Source of the DNA: Bidens hawaiensis
Taxonomy: Eukaryota > Streptophyta > Magnoliopsida > Asterales > Asteraceae
DNA length: 64,000 nucleotides
Direction of reading: 5' to 3'
NCBI GenBank assembly: GCA_021521415.1
Contig: JAIQDT010005495.1
Coordinates: 98,216-162,215, forward strand
Shown: in pieces, positions 23,193 through 33,448 of the stretch
Position numbering within the stretch: the first letter of the stretch is position 1
Layout: each line of letters starts with the position of its first letter
Translations under genes and position numbers: made by a program
The notes under the pieces: model-generated
Databases searched by the model: none
What the model was told of the DNA's origin: nothing
The model's input: only the letters and a program-made list of their open reading frames with translations

Positions 23193-25018
23193 TGTGGTCT
23201 AAATTATACATATTATTAAATAAATATTTCCTACACTTTTGAGTATAGTTGAGATTGTTTTTAATGAATTTTACTAGTTCGTTGTTCATATTTAAAGTTT
23301 AAAGGTTTTAAGAAAAAATGAGCTAATATGAAGTGTTTTTACTAAACTTGAGAGCACCGAGTAATTACTCAATTATTATTATTTTTATTCTCCATGTTTA
23401 CTGAACTTGAAATATATATTAAAATTTTATTAAACATATGATTTAATAATGGTCAAGAAAAGAATTATAAACACTTGAATTCAAATTACAAATGGTTAAT
23501 CGTTTTGGACAATGGCTATTCATTTATATTATTATGTTACAATAAAATTAAACTAATATAAAAACAAGAAAAAGGGTCTGGGTCTTTCAACGAAACAATT
23601 TTAATGTATTTATTTATTTTAGTTTCAACTTAATTGATTTTATTTGAGCTTAAAATTAATTATTCTCTGTAGATGAAGTGGGCCGCCATTCATGTGTTTC
23701 TAAAGGAAATTGAAGTCGGTAACAGTTGACTTGTGCTACAAGATTATAAAGAATAAAAAGAGGTCACATGAGAAGATTGGGAGAACCCTACGGAGTTTGA
23801 CCAAGACCTATTGCTGCAAGAAAGAAGAATATTTTTATAGAAGAAGGCCTTTGGTATAAGTGGAGATCGTTTGGGTTCAACACCTACTCATTCAAGCATC
23901 ATCACTATTTGGTTTGAATTTATTATTTTAATTATGAGCTTGGTTGTTGAACTTAGTTATTTTTGTTTCTTTGATTTTAAGATGCTAAGCTAAACTTATT
24001 AGACTGCCTAGGCTTGTGATGAACCTTTGTTGAAGTTTGATTTTATTTGGAGTTTGCTTTTCGTTATTTATGAATTAGTAAAAAGTTTAATATTTTTTAT
24101 TCGATGCACATGGGTGCTTGGTTTTATTTGATGAGTTTTATTGTTTCACAGTTTCCTTGGTGATTGTCTGTCATATAATAGGATTCTGTTAGGTCATTTA
24201 CTGTGTGTTCTTGACTAGTCTGTGATTGATTTATAATAAGATCATAGAAACAATATTATTAATTAAATAAATAGAAGTGCGCTGCTAATCTAAAAAGTTG
24301 TAAGGTGATAGATTATTTGATAGGTTGTTGTTGATTAAGATTGCTAGACTTAGTTCTTCGTAAGGAGTCCGTCTAGGTTTGACTTTTTAACTTTGTCTAT
24401 TGAGTCGAATGCATTTATTAAACTACCTTTGATTTCCGCGCTGTAAGGTAGGTTGTCGTTTTAAGGTACCAGTTCATAATTAATTAGATAACTGTAAGGA
24501 AGTCTAATATTAAATTGGTGTTTTTAAGAACTTAATAGAAATTCATAGGTGTCTTTTTGAAGAGTCAGGGGTCCTGTTCGGGTTTTCTTTTAAGTGATTA
24601 TTTTATGATCCCAATTCCATAACAAGCATTTTTCTAATAACTGATAACTGAATCTTTGGGGATTCTAGCCTAGGTGGTTTTTCATCGTCATCTTATTTAA
24701 ATCAATTAAAATTGTCTTTTGTTTATTTTACTTATTTTCATAATCAGTTTAAATTTATGTTTCTTTTAAAGTAAAAACCCCCCTTTTATAATAATAATAA
24801 TTAATTAGTCGTTTCAGTAAGTCGAATATAATTAGTTAATATACGTAATTTAAAAAGTCTCGTGGGTTCGATATCCGGACTTACTTAGCTGTACTAGAGT
24901 CGACCGGTTCACTTGCCGGTTAGTAGTTTTAGTTAAGTTAAGAGTCTAGATTTATTACTTAGTGTCTAGATTAGCTTATTTTTTAGTTAATAAATATTAG
25001 ACTACTTTTAGCACATCA
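23193..25018 (+). repeat. Athila-like LTR (about 1.8 kb)
   Basis: The right edge (...TTTTAGCACATCA) is set by the Athila-type primer site just after it. The left edge is inferred at TGTGGTCTAAATT, where homology to the preceding gypsy LTR ends. I see no reading frame in it. No second copy is found in the window, so the element is incomplete or its 3' half is lost. Confidence 0.55.
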
Positions 25019-25024
25019 AGTTTT

Positions 25025-25043
25025 TGGCGCCGTTGCCGGGGAC
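25025..25043 (+). promoter_or_regulatory. Athila-type primer-binding site
   Basis: TGGCGCCGTTGCCGGGGAC matches the sequence I know to follow Athila-group LTRs, reported as an Asp-tRNA primer site. It starts six bases after the inferred LTR end. Confidence 0.75.
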
Positions 25044-25218
25044 TCTTGGCGATTGCGATATTAGCTTTGATTGGATTTACTTGCTATATACGTGCTATTA
25101 TGTTTTTTTTTGAGTTTTTAGGGTTTTAGTTAATTAAATTTTTACGTATTTATTTTTTTGCTTTGAGTCGTAGGTGTCTAATTGTCTATGTCTTTTGCTT
25201 ATTTAAATTCTTGTAATT

Positions 25219-25778
25219 ATGTGTGAAATTTGTGGCGGTCCTCACTTTACCATTAAATGTCTATACTATAGTGCTCACCCTAATTGTGATACGTGTGGTG
25301 GTCTTCATTTAATTCATAGATGTTCATATTATTGTACTAACCCCTATGCGCAGCAACAGTCTTATCTTTCACAGGGTCCCTGTCATATTTTTATAACGAA
25401 CCGGATCGAGGATATCAATACAAACAAGGGAAAGATTATGGTCAACATTCCAAAAGCAGCCCCAACAGGGGTTCTGAGGAGTATTTGAATAAGATCGAGG
25501 AATTGTTGACCCGACTATTAGAGAAGGATGCCCAATACCAACAAGCATTAGCTGAACATGATGCTATGCTAAGAAATCAACTATCTGTTTTTGCAGGTCT
25601 CCAAGATGCAGTTAAAGAAATCTCTAATAGTTTCCGCATCATGTTTACTCATTCATCATGTATGAGGATCTTCATTTATATCTTTTTAGGGTATTTTTCC
25701 CTAATAAATTTTCTACTACTTGGTTTACTTGATTATGTTTCAAGTATTTTTCCTTTGCTGTTTTCAAACACTTCTTAG
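25219..25778 (+). pseudogene. Short Athila-like gag with two zinc knuckles, frameshifted
   Basis: The first 59 codons encode two CX2CX3HX4C knuckles (CEICGGPHFTIKC and CDTCGGLHLIHRC). Around 25388-25398, in a T run, the coding pattern shifts to another frame, which continues to a coiled-coil-like stretch (EELLTRLLEKDAQYQQALAE) in the frame open at 25485-25778. A single-base indel would explain this. Protease and polymerase are absent, as in Athila-derived non-autonomous elements. The identification rests on the primer site and knuckle style. Confidence 0.55.
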
Positions 25779-26121
25779 TTTTTGTTTGTTGTAACCCCTT
25801 TGCTATTCATATAGTAAATTTTGGGGTAAAGCTAATGTCGTATTTTCTTCTTCCTTTTCTGTCGGAAGTTGCCCTGTTCTTTTGGTCGAATAATAGTCGA
25901 CTTTTTATACGTTAAAATTTAAATGTAAAATGTTCCTATCTTATCCGTACTTTTCTTATCCCAAATTCTTATATATATATATATATTTTGATGTTGTTAC
26001 TTTAAGTATTAAACTAATAACTTATAAAATAATGAAATAAAATTTTTATTTTATTACTTGATCAAAGCCTAGGTATAACTGAATACCTAATTCGCTAAGA
26101 TCGATGGCTCTGATACCAACC
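25779..26121 (-). other. Remnant leader of the next gypsy element
   Basis: AT-rich, with no gene. The right part holds a minus-strand primer site TGGTATCAGAGC (26107-26118) and so is the leader of the element whose LTR starts at 26122. Its gag and pol are gone, replaced on the left by Athila-like sequence; the exact junction is not visible. Confidence 0.55.
26107..26118 (-). promoter_or_regulatory. Primer-binding site, initiator Met tRNA
   Basis: The minus strand reads TGGTATCAGAGC, three bases outside the LTR edge, as in the two elements further left. Confidence 0.9.
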
Positions 26122-27980
26122 TATCACACCCCGACTTACGGCCTAGGCGTGTGACCAACAGTTGGTACCGGTTTTGTAAATGTATCAGAGTTTAGCGGAA
26201 GTCTTTAAAAATTATATTTTGAAATAAAGCTTTATTTATAATAAAATATTAATATATCTTTTATCAGAGTTTGTTTTTTTAGTGAAAGACTTTTAAAAAT
26301 ATTTATTATAAATTATTTATATAATTTTGAAATCATTATTAATAAAATATAATTTCTTTTGTTTGAAAAAGCTTCTCGGGTAATAAATACCCAAGTATTT
26401 GTTTTATAAATCGTTGTTTAAATCCTGTTGTTTTAATAATTTAAAACAATAAGCCATCTCTACCTTGCGAACATCCACTTCATGAATGGCTCCAATTCTT
26501 GATACTGTAATTTTCCTGAAATGTTAGAAAATACGTCAGCGATATGCTGGTGAATACGCTGACGCTAAAAATATTTTCTTTTACTTTATTACCCCTCGAG
26601 GGTTACGCAAGCCTCGGCCCATCTTGGCTAAGGAATAACAAAGTTAAAACAATATCATTATAAACTCGAGTCTCTACACTAGGCCACCCCAGCAAAACAT
26701 CTCAGTGTTTCGACATACTTAGGTACCATAAATATACACATGGTCAGTCTCACTCGAACGTACTTAGGTCCGGCCCACCGTGGCTGGAGGTCGTGACCAA
26801 GCGTGGTGCGATGTGCCCACCGCATTTTACCACATATGTAAGGATCCAGACAAACGTATACTACAGCCTGAGGGCTATGCTTTTACTCTTATTCATAATG
26901 TCTTTAGAGCCACTTAGTCTCATGTAAAGTTTTTCATATAACACGTTTGACTCGTTTTAAAACAAGTTTGTAAAAGTGGGGCGTATTCATCTTTTCGATT
27001 TGGATCGACTTCAATACATCGTCCGATGGTCTTTACCGTTGCTACCTCGCACATATAGTACGAGTATAGCCTTTTCTTTTGGATCAGCTTCAATACACTG
27101 TCCGAGGGTCCTTCCCTCTTCTTTGTAACCTCACACCTATAGTACGAGTATAACTTTTTTTTAGTCGGATATACAATCCGGTTTAAGACCTCTAGTCTCT
27201 TTTGTAAAATCTTTACCTCGATTTAATTTCTTTGTGAACCTTTAGTTCAAAACATCTTTTTTTTTATTTTTAAACTTTAAGTTTAAAATATTATTTCTTT
27301 CCTTCCCTTTTCAAGTTAAAACTCTTTATTTTTAACTTATTCTTTCGCAAGATAAACCTCTAGTTTAACTTGTTTTCTTTTTCTTAAACTCTACGTTTCT
27401 TCTTCATTAAGAAACATATATTTTTCTTTTACTTATTATTTAAGAATAATAAACTTAAATATTATCAACTATAAATATGTTTGAACCTATAGTCCAAATC
27501 ATATATCTCTTATTCTTTAGCTCGATATGTTTTCCTTTCCAAAATATACGTTTCCAAAACGTATACTTATATATATATATCATTTATATAAATAATATAA
27601 ACAATATATATATTTTCATTTACTTAATATATCTTTAAATAATATATTTATCTTTATTTAATAAAGATTATATTATTTTATTTGTTTCTTCATTATTTCT
27701 CTCTTTATTATAACAATCATATATTATCTTTATTTTTATGCTTTCTTTGCTTTATTTTCTTTTTGTTTATTTTCGAGGTATTGACTATACCCTTGACTAC
27801 GGTCTAAGCCTATATTATTTTATTAATATTTTATTCGGGCATTATGCCTACTTTGTTTGGCTTATTAATTTCTAAACTCATGGGCAGCACTTCGACGTTG
27901 GCACGTATATCGAGAATCTTGATCAGCACCTCCTTGGCACACAAATCGAGTCACACCGGTCTTTAAGTATTTCGAGGCAG

Positions 27981-28208
27981 GTGTCAGGTCGTCTCGGGTC
28001 GGTACGTACTTCGAGGCGAAACGTCGGGTCGTCTCGGGTCGGCACGTACTTCGAGGCGGAACGTCGGGTCGTCTCGGATGGAACGTCGGGTTGTCTTGGG
28101 TCGGTACGTACTTCGAGGTGGAACGTCGGTTGTACCGGGTCGGCACGTATTTCGAGATGGAACGTCATGTCGTACCGGGTCGGCACGTACTTCGAGATAG
28201 AATGTCGG
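27981..28208 (-). repeat. 40-bp GC-rich tandem repeat in LTR
   Basis: About six imperfect units of GTCGTCTCGGGTCGGCACGT followed by ACTTCGAGGCGGAACGTCGG. The array is strikingly GC-rich within an AT-rich LTR and lies downstream of the TATA box in the direction of transcription. Open frames here in several phases are by-products of the repeat. Confidence 0.85.
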
Positions 28209-28328
28209 AGTTTTTTGGTCACAAAAAGCGAGGTGGTCGGCACATGTTTATCAAGGTATTTTTAGAGAGATGTTAGAGAGAGAAAGAGTGTGTGAAAATT
28301 GGTGTGAAAAATGAGAAGCCATAACTTG

Positions 28329-28338
28329 CTATTTATAG
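28329..28338 (-). promoter_or_regulatory. LTR TATA box
   Basis: The minus strand reads CTATAAATAG. It lies 75 bp downstream (leftward) of the nearest G-box of the cluster at 28413-28538. Confidence 0.65.
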
Positions 28339-28412
28339 AAAAATTTCTGGAGACCCGTCGCGATACGCAATGGGCCTAGACATAGCTACGAGGAGTCACG
28401 CCGTAGGCTAGC

Positions 28413-28538
28413 CACGTGGTGAAATCGGTGCCACGTGGTTACACGTGGCGGACTTTACGCCACATGGTGACACGTGGCAGGACACGTGTCACCTTGTCGT
28501 GACTTTATGCCACGTGGAGACACGTGGCAGGACACGTG
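28413..28538. promoter_or_regulatory. Cluster of eight CACGTG G-boxes in LTR U3
   Basis: CACGTG occurs at 28413, 28432, 28442, 28471, 28483, 28511, 28521 and 28533, mostly as CCACGTGG, ACACGTGG or ACACGTGT, partly through a duplicated segment. G-boxes are targets of plant bZIP and bHLH factors in abscisic-acid and light responses. Their position just upstream of the TATA box suggests a regulated LTR promoter, which is inference. Confidence 0.7.
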
Positions 28539-28720
28539 TCACCGTGTCAGACCTCGTCATCGCGATACGCGATGACGTTTGGTCTACGGCTGTCGCGTAT
28601 CGCGATCGGGCCTGGTGACAAATTTTTCATTTTTGATTTTTAAGTTTAAAATTTTGTCATTTTTGGTCCTTTATCTTTTTGAACTTGGTATTTTTGACCC
28701 GTTATTTTCGTGATGTTACA

Positions 28721-29610
28721 AACATCATTTTCATTCTCAAGATTAGGAGAAGGGCCAACATGAACACTCTCATCAATTACATGATTGTTAAAATGTTTTT
28801 GGAATAAATATTATTACATACTGAGTTGACAATAGATGAATCAAAAAGTAAATTTTATCTCCACAACCATTGTTTGTTTCCACACACCCACTTTCTTCTA
28901 CACAACCTGCTAAAGAAGGTGAACTAGCATTATGACTTACTGAAGAAACTATTGATTCAACTGTCTTGGGAACAACAGGAACAAATGTCTGTGACTTTGG
29001 CACATGACCAATGCCATAGAACATTTCATCCTCAGGTGGGGAATTTAAGTCAAAGTGAGGAAAGCTAGTATAGTTATCATTAAAAGGAGGTTGAATTGCA
29101 GTACTATCATAGCCTAATCATGTCTTTATATTTAACCCATCTGTGCCCCAATTATTTTATTCAGTTTCTCAGAAGCTAACTCAAAGTTCTCAATTTTAAT
29201 TTTTCTTAGGGCTAAATCAAGTTCTAACTCAACAATCTTAGCATTTAACTCAACTACATGATGTTCATGATGCTCAGCTGATTTTTGAGTAATAAAATTT
29301 TTTCCCCTAAGTTTAGCCATATCATTACCATGAGTATTAATAATCCTAGTAGCATAAATCTTTTCAGCCTTTTAAGATCTTCATTCTGACATTTAATGCT
29401 ACGTATTTGATCTAGAATTTTAGCATTATGATTTCTATAGTGTAAGACCTTATCAATACAAGCTTGTGTGCAAAGTTTGTGTACCTCGGGAATGAGAGAG
29501 GCAGGTGTAGGAATCCAATCAGTGGTGCTTGATGAAGTGCTAGCTTGATCGGTGAAAGCCATCCCAGCAAAGGTCAGAGGATTCTTCAGTTCCTCAAATT
29601 GATCATCTTC
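28721..29610 (-). pseudogene. Decayed sequence downstream of copia gag
   Basis: Minus-strand fragments (about 29562-29400, 29320-29132, 29024-28788) read as a glutamate- and lysine-rich, possibly coiled-coil region (NAKIVELELDLALRKIKIEN) and a serine-rich linker, in different frames with stops between. They look like a gag-to-protease spacer. No DSGA protease motif is seen before the break at 28721. Confidence 0.5.
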
Positions 29611-31065
29611 CTAGTCAGGTTGGGTTGATTCAGCAGTTCTTGTGATCATGGCCTTTGAGCTCGACTTGAAGTTTCCCTTAGATCCACTTCCTTGTCCGAT
29701 TCTGGGAACTCTTGACTTTGAGGAGTAGTTGGGAACTTGCCTCTTTTCTGATCTCCTGGCACCTTCATTATCCGACATCTCCATGATCTTGGTGTCACCC
29801 ACGGCCATCGGTGGATTAGTGCATTCCTTTGCAAAGTGACCAGGTTCTCCACAGTTGTAACATCTTAGCTTGTCCTTCTCAAACCCAATGTTCTTCCCAT
29901 GCTTCTTCATTAAGTCGGTAGCTCGGTGAACAACCATGGCCATCTGGTACTTGATGTCCATTTTCTTGGGATCTTTCTTATTGATCTCAGGTTGATCTCC
30001 TTGCTCAAAGGAAGGAGGAAGCAACTTTCCTTGCAATAACTCCTCGTGGCATGCCATAAAATCATGAAACAGTGCCACGTTGGAGTCATCAAGTGAGATG
30101 GTTTGAGGAGTAGAGTAGGCTGGAGTGCTTGTTGTTGATTTGATCCCATGAGCCTTTAGGGCTTGTGCTATGGCTTTGTCAATAGCAGTTTGGAAGGAAC
30201 TGGAGTTTGTGCTTGATAAAGCTTGTGGTGCAGTAGTAGTCTTGAAATTTGAGCTTGCATTGGGAGCAGCAGTGTGAGCTTGGCTTATGAATGCCGTGCT
30301 TATACCAGATCCAGTAGTCACACTTTCTTTGGAGAGAGAACTTAAGTGATTACTCATCCTTAATTTTTCTTCCGTTTCAAATGACTTGATGATGGAGGTC
30401 AAGTCAGCAAGACTGGTAATCAGTAGGTTGGTGGTTCTCTTGATTGTTATAACACTGCTGTTCCAGGAGTAAGGAAGAGAGTTGTGCAGCTTGTCATTGA
30501 TCTCAATTTGATCATATTTAATACCAGCACTGTTGATTTTAGTGATCAAAGTTTCAAATCTTGAGATGAGACTAGCTATAGTTTCTCCTTGAACATGATT
30601 AAACATGTTGAACTCTCCTTTTAACATCCCTTTCCTGCTGTTTCTCATTTCCAGGTTGCCTTCAAATTTGTTCACCAAGGAATCCCATAGTGTCTTGGCA
30701 GTAGTGTAATCTTTTAGAGTTAAAGCAATTTCCCTCGTGAGGCACACACTAAGAACACCTAAGGCTTTGTTGTCTTCAGCAAGCAATCTTCTACCAGTGT
30801 CATCGTAATCAGCCACCTGTTTAGGAACTTCACCATCAGTAGTAGTAGTAGTAGTAGTCATAGGACGGTGTGGACCTTGCTTAAATGGTCTAATAAGATT
30901 GTAGTCAATGATTTTAAGATAATTCTTAAATCTCCATTTGAACTCGTCAAAATCATTGTCCCATTTCATTAGCTTTGGTGGCTTTGTTGTAGTTCCAGCC
31001 TCATTCTCAAACATTACACAGCTTCTCACAGCCTCATTGGTAACTTCCACACTTGGATTTTCCAT
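29611..31065 (-). CDS. Ty1/copia gag protein
   Basis: An uninterrupted 484-residue frame from MENPSVEVT. Residues about 30-260 match the copia gag (UBN2-type) pattern: FKWRFKNYL, TLWDSLVNKFEG, a KGEFNMF stretch and a segment ending in KSFETEEKL. A serine/threonine-rich linker and a helical segment follow, then one CCHC zinc knuckle CYNCGEPGHFAKEC near residue 410. It ends at a stop, unlike a fused gag-pol, so pol was either in another frame or has been separated by mutation. The intact frame contrasts with the decayed sequence downstream. Confidence 0.85.
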   Translation of the reverse strand: MENPSVEVTNEAVRSCVMFENEAGTTTKPPKLMKWDNDFDEFKWRFKNYLKIIDYNLIRPFKQGPHRPMTTTTTTTDGEVPKQVADYDDTGRRLLAEDNKALGVLSVCLTREIALTLKDYTTAKTLWDSLVNKFEGNLEMRNSRKGMLKGEFNMFNHVQGETIASLISRFETLITKINSAGIKYDQIEINDKLHNSLPYSWNSSVITIKRTTNLLITSLADLTSIIKSFETEEKLRMSNHLSSLSKESVTTGSGISTAFISQAHTAAPNASSNFKTTTAPQALSSTNSSSFQTAIDKAIAQALKAHGIKSTTSTPAYSTPQTISLDDSNVALFHDFMACHEELLQGKLLPPSFEQGDQPEINKKDPKKMDIKYQMAMVVHRATDLMKKHGKNIGFEKDKLRCYNCGEPGHFAKECTNPPMAVGDTKIMEMSDNEGARRSEKRQVPNYSSKSRVPRIGQGSGSKGNFKSSSKAMITRTAESTQPD

Positions 31066-31818
31066 TGCTTAATCAACTTTAAGATCAATATACTTGAAAC
31101 AAAATTTGATAAAACAAAAGTAAAAAGAATTCGAATGGGTATTCGAATAGGTGCTCGAATGTAATATAATTCAGCACAAGGTGTTCAAAGAAGTTTATTC
31201 GAATCAGAAGATCAAATTTAGTGATTTTTATTCGAATGTAATGTTCTATTCGAATGTAATTAAATTCGATTCGAATAAAACTGACTTTATTTGAAATTGG
31301 CTTTTTTTCTAATCGACAGTTGATTTGATTCGAGTGGATTTGATTTGATTTGAATTGAATTACCTTGTGTTTAATTAGACTACAAACGAGCTCGAATAGA
31401 ATGCGAGTCGAATAGGTTTTGTACTCGAATTTGCTTTCTATTCAAATGGTTTGAAATGTATTTTGGGAAAGTCTACACACAAATTTCCTGCCACCTTTTC
31501 AAAACACTCCCTTTACGTGTATAACACAACTTTTGAGTAAACTTTTGTAAATCTACAGAAAATCTAACATAATCACTATTTCAAACATCATCTTTGAAGA
31601 TTTAAACACCACTTTTTATAAACTTTAACACAATTTATTGAAGATATGAAGCTTGAACACACTTTATTTTTGAACTTTTGAAGACTTTATCTTGAACAAG
31701 TGAACCCGAACACCCACAAAACCTCTTGAAAATCCGTCTTTTTACACAAACAAGAACAAAACCCAAGGTTGTGACCCAAGATCTACAACTAGTAGAGCCC
31801 GAAAGCTCCGATACCAAT
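31066..31818 (-). other. Copia leader with TTCGAAT-rich stretch
   Basis: The region between LTR and gag. The primer site is at about 31805-31816 (minus TGGTATCGGAGC, one base off the Met-tRNA standard). Between about 31129 and 31445 the motif TTCGAAT or close variants recurs some ten times. No gene is seen. Confidence 0.7.
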
Positions 31819-32186
31819 TATAGGTCCCGTGGTCGGATCTAACAACACACTAACTATTACTAGTTATCTTGGATCAACCTTTCAACTAGTTGGCAGAAAC
31901 AACTAGCTAGGACCGAGATCTCGGATCTTATTTATGGTTTATTATTGTCGTGAACTAAGGAGAGAAATAGAGAGTTTGTAGGTTTAGAGAATAATATTTG
32001 CAAAGGGTTACTTTGTGTATGTGATGCACACACAATATAGAGTGTGTGTATTCCCATACACATCTTTCATATAAACTGGCCCAGTGGGCTACAAATACAA
32101 ATGACCTCGGGCCCAAACATACAAAAGATAAACAAACTAAATACACGTAACAAATACAAAAGACAAATCTAGAAACGGGCCTTACA
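31819..32186 (-). repeat. Copia 5' LTR (about 370 bp)
   Basis: Read on the minus strand it starts TGTAAGGCCCGTTTC and ends GGGACCTATA next to the primer site. The terminal CA seems changed to TA. A TATA-like TTTATATG lies at about 32069-32076. No second copy is in the window, so the outer edge is inferred. Confidence 0.6.
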
Positions 32187-33037
32187 ATCTCCATATGCGT
32201 AATGTAGGTGCATATGCTTTTCACACATGATGTTAATTCAAAAGAAAATTAAAATGTTGCTACTCTTTGAAATAGAATACGCAAAAATGAAGACGTAGGT
32301 TTACAAAATTGTTATGCTTAAACTATCTCGGCTCAGGTTCGGCTCCTTTTCAAGTTTAATTAATCTTGAGCGAAATTATTTTCTAACGTGATTCGAGTTA
32401 CAAGCTATTTGAAGAGCACTATATTACAGGAGTAATTTATGAATGTTTTTAGAGGAAATCACCTTAACGATTGATTTGATCGATCAGCTTTCAATATTGG
32501 TCTTGACTTTGACAACTTTTACATTTTTTTAACCAACAACATAAGTCCCTCAATCAGAATGCGACTTATAGACTTAAAGCCATGAACCAACTAATTTATG
32601 CCATGCCAACACCAATTACGAGTAATCAAGTATCAAGAAAAATGTTATGAAGATAGAGAACAATAAGGGTGAAAAAGATGACGATGTTGAACACGAAGAC
32701 GTTTGGGGTTTATGAATACAAAACAATAGGAGTATAAAGTTCTAGTTGACATTTTCGCAGGTCAAATCGACGATATAAGACTGTCCTCGGTAGTTTAAGA
32801 TTTGAAAGGCATGTCAAAAAGGGTGTTGTAAAATGGAGTAAAAACTAAAAAGTTTTACTATATGTTGTTCTTGGAGTCCAGACGAAAAACGATGAGGTGA
32901 AACTTTTGTTATATTATTTTTTAAAAACACTTATATTTTCATTGTAAGCATACTTATGAAAACTAACAAGTTTGATATGTGAAACTTATTAATTAAAGAA
33001 TATAAATCATAGTATTTTATCAAAACTCATAGGTAGC
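32187..33037. other. Region without recognisable gene, downstream of the defensin-like gene
   Basis: AT-rich, with no recognisable protein or transposon terminus. The stretch next to 33038 would be the 3' UTR and flank of the minus-strand peptide gene. Confidence 0.6.
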
Positions 33038-33367
33038 TTAATAAGCATAAATACATCTACAAGTATCGGCCATCAGGCATCGGCCGGCCGCTCTTTTCCC
33101 TCTTTTAGCTACATATTCATTGTGGCACTTGTTATATTCACATGGAAAAGAGTCCCAAGTTTCTTCACATGCTTCGCTAATCATCACCATGCTTCCTAAA
33201 GTAGTTAGACATATATTGATAACAAAAATAGATAATAAGTTATTAGAAATGTATTACTCATATGCATTAGGGTTGGAAGCGAAACATAAACAATCTATAA
33301 GCGTTTGTAGCTTACCGGAAATTGTGAGGATAAACAAAATTGTAATATAAAGCTTCATAGATGTCAT
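33038..33367 (-). CDS. Defensin-like secreted cysteine-rich peptide, two exons
   Basis: Minus strand: exon 1 is 33367-33316, the intron 33315-33196 (GTAAGC...TTTAG) and exon 2 33195-33038. Joined they give exactly 69 codons plus TAA. The start is ATG at 33367; a second ATG is at 33358. Residues 1-26 form a signal peptide with the core LYITILFILTISG. The mature part is basic (KRGKR) with six cysteines at 27, 36, 41, 57, 63 and 65, ending in the CRC (C-X-C) motif typical of plant defensin-like peptides. A phase-1 intron between signal and mature domains is also typical. A TATA box lies 73 bp upstream. CHNEY stands where a CX3C is usual, and the tail is short, so it may be a reduced or decaying member. 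Family roles include antimicrobial defence and pollen-pistil signalling; which applies is unknown. Confidence 0.72.
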
Positions 33368-33439
33368 GCTTATAAAATCTTGATAAATTGAAATAAAAAG
33401 ATTGTGAAAGAGTGTGATTCCTTCAAATGGTTCAAGCAC

Positions 33440-33448
33440 TATATATAT
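33440..33448 (-). promoter_or_regulatory. TATA box of the defensin-like gene
   Basis: The minus strand reads TATATATAG, 73 bp before the ATG at 33367. The matching upstream block is conserved in the paralogue (near 56446-56453), which supports it as a real promoter element. Confidence 0.55.

Larger units (their letters stand above)
26122..28720 (-). repeat. Gypsy LTR (2.6 kb), minus orientation
   Basis: Runs from TATCACACCCCGAC (an original TG probably changed to TA) beside a primer site, to CGTGATGTTACA at 28720. Read on the minus strand it starts TGTAACATCACG. It contains a 76-80 bp duplication (about 26995-27150), a 40-bp GC-rich tandem array (27981-28208), a TATA box (28329-28338) and a cluster of G-boxes upstream of it. 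It adjoins the copia relic on the right, into which it probably inserted. Confidence 0.8.
28721..32186 (-). mobile_element. Ty1/copia element, 5' half
   Basis: Read on the minus strand: LTR (32186 to about 31819), a Met-tRNA-like primer site, a 740-bp leader, an intact gag frame (31065-29611), then decayed downstream coding sequence to 28721, where a gypsy LTR cuts it off. Protease, integrase and reverse transcriptase are not in the window. Confidence 0.75.

Noticed and set aside
27865..28276. Arg/Thr/Pro-rich frames on both strands
   Set aside because: Produced by a 40-bp tandem repeat open in several frames at once; no codon or domain evidence.
30841..30859. GTA trinucleotide run as a separate microsatellite feature
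   Set aside because: It encodes a threonine run inside the intact copia gag; a short repeat without independent interest.
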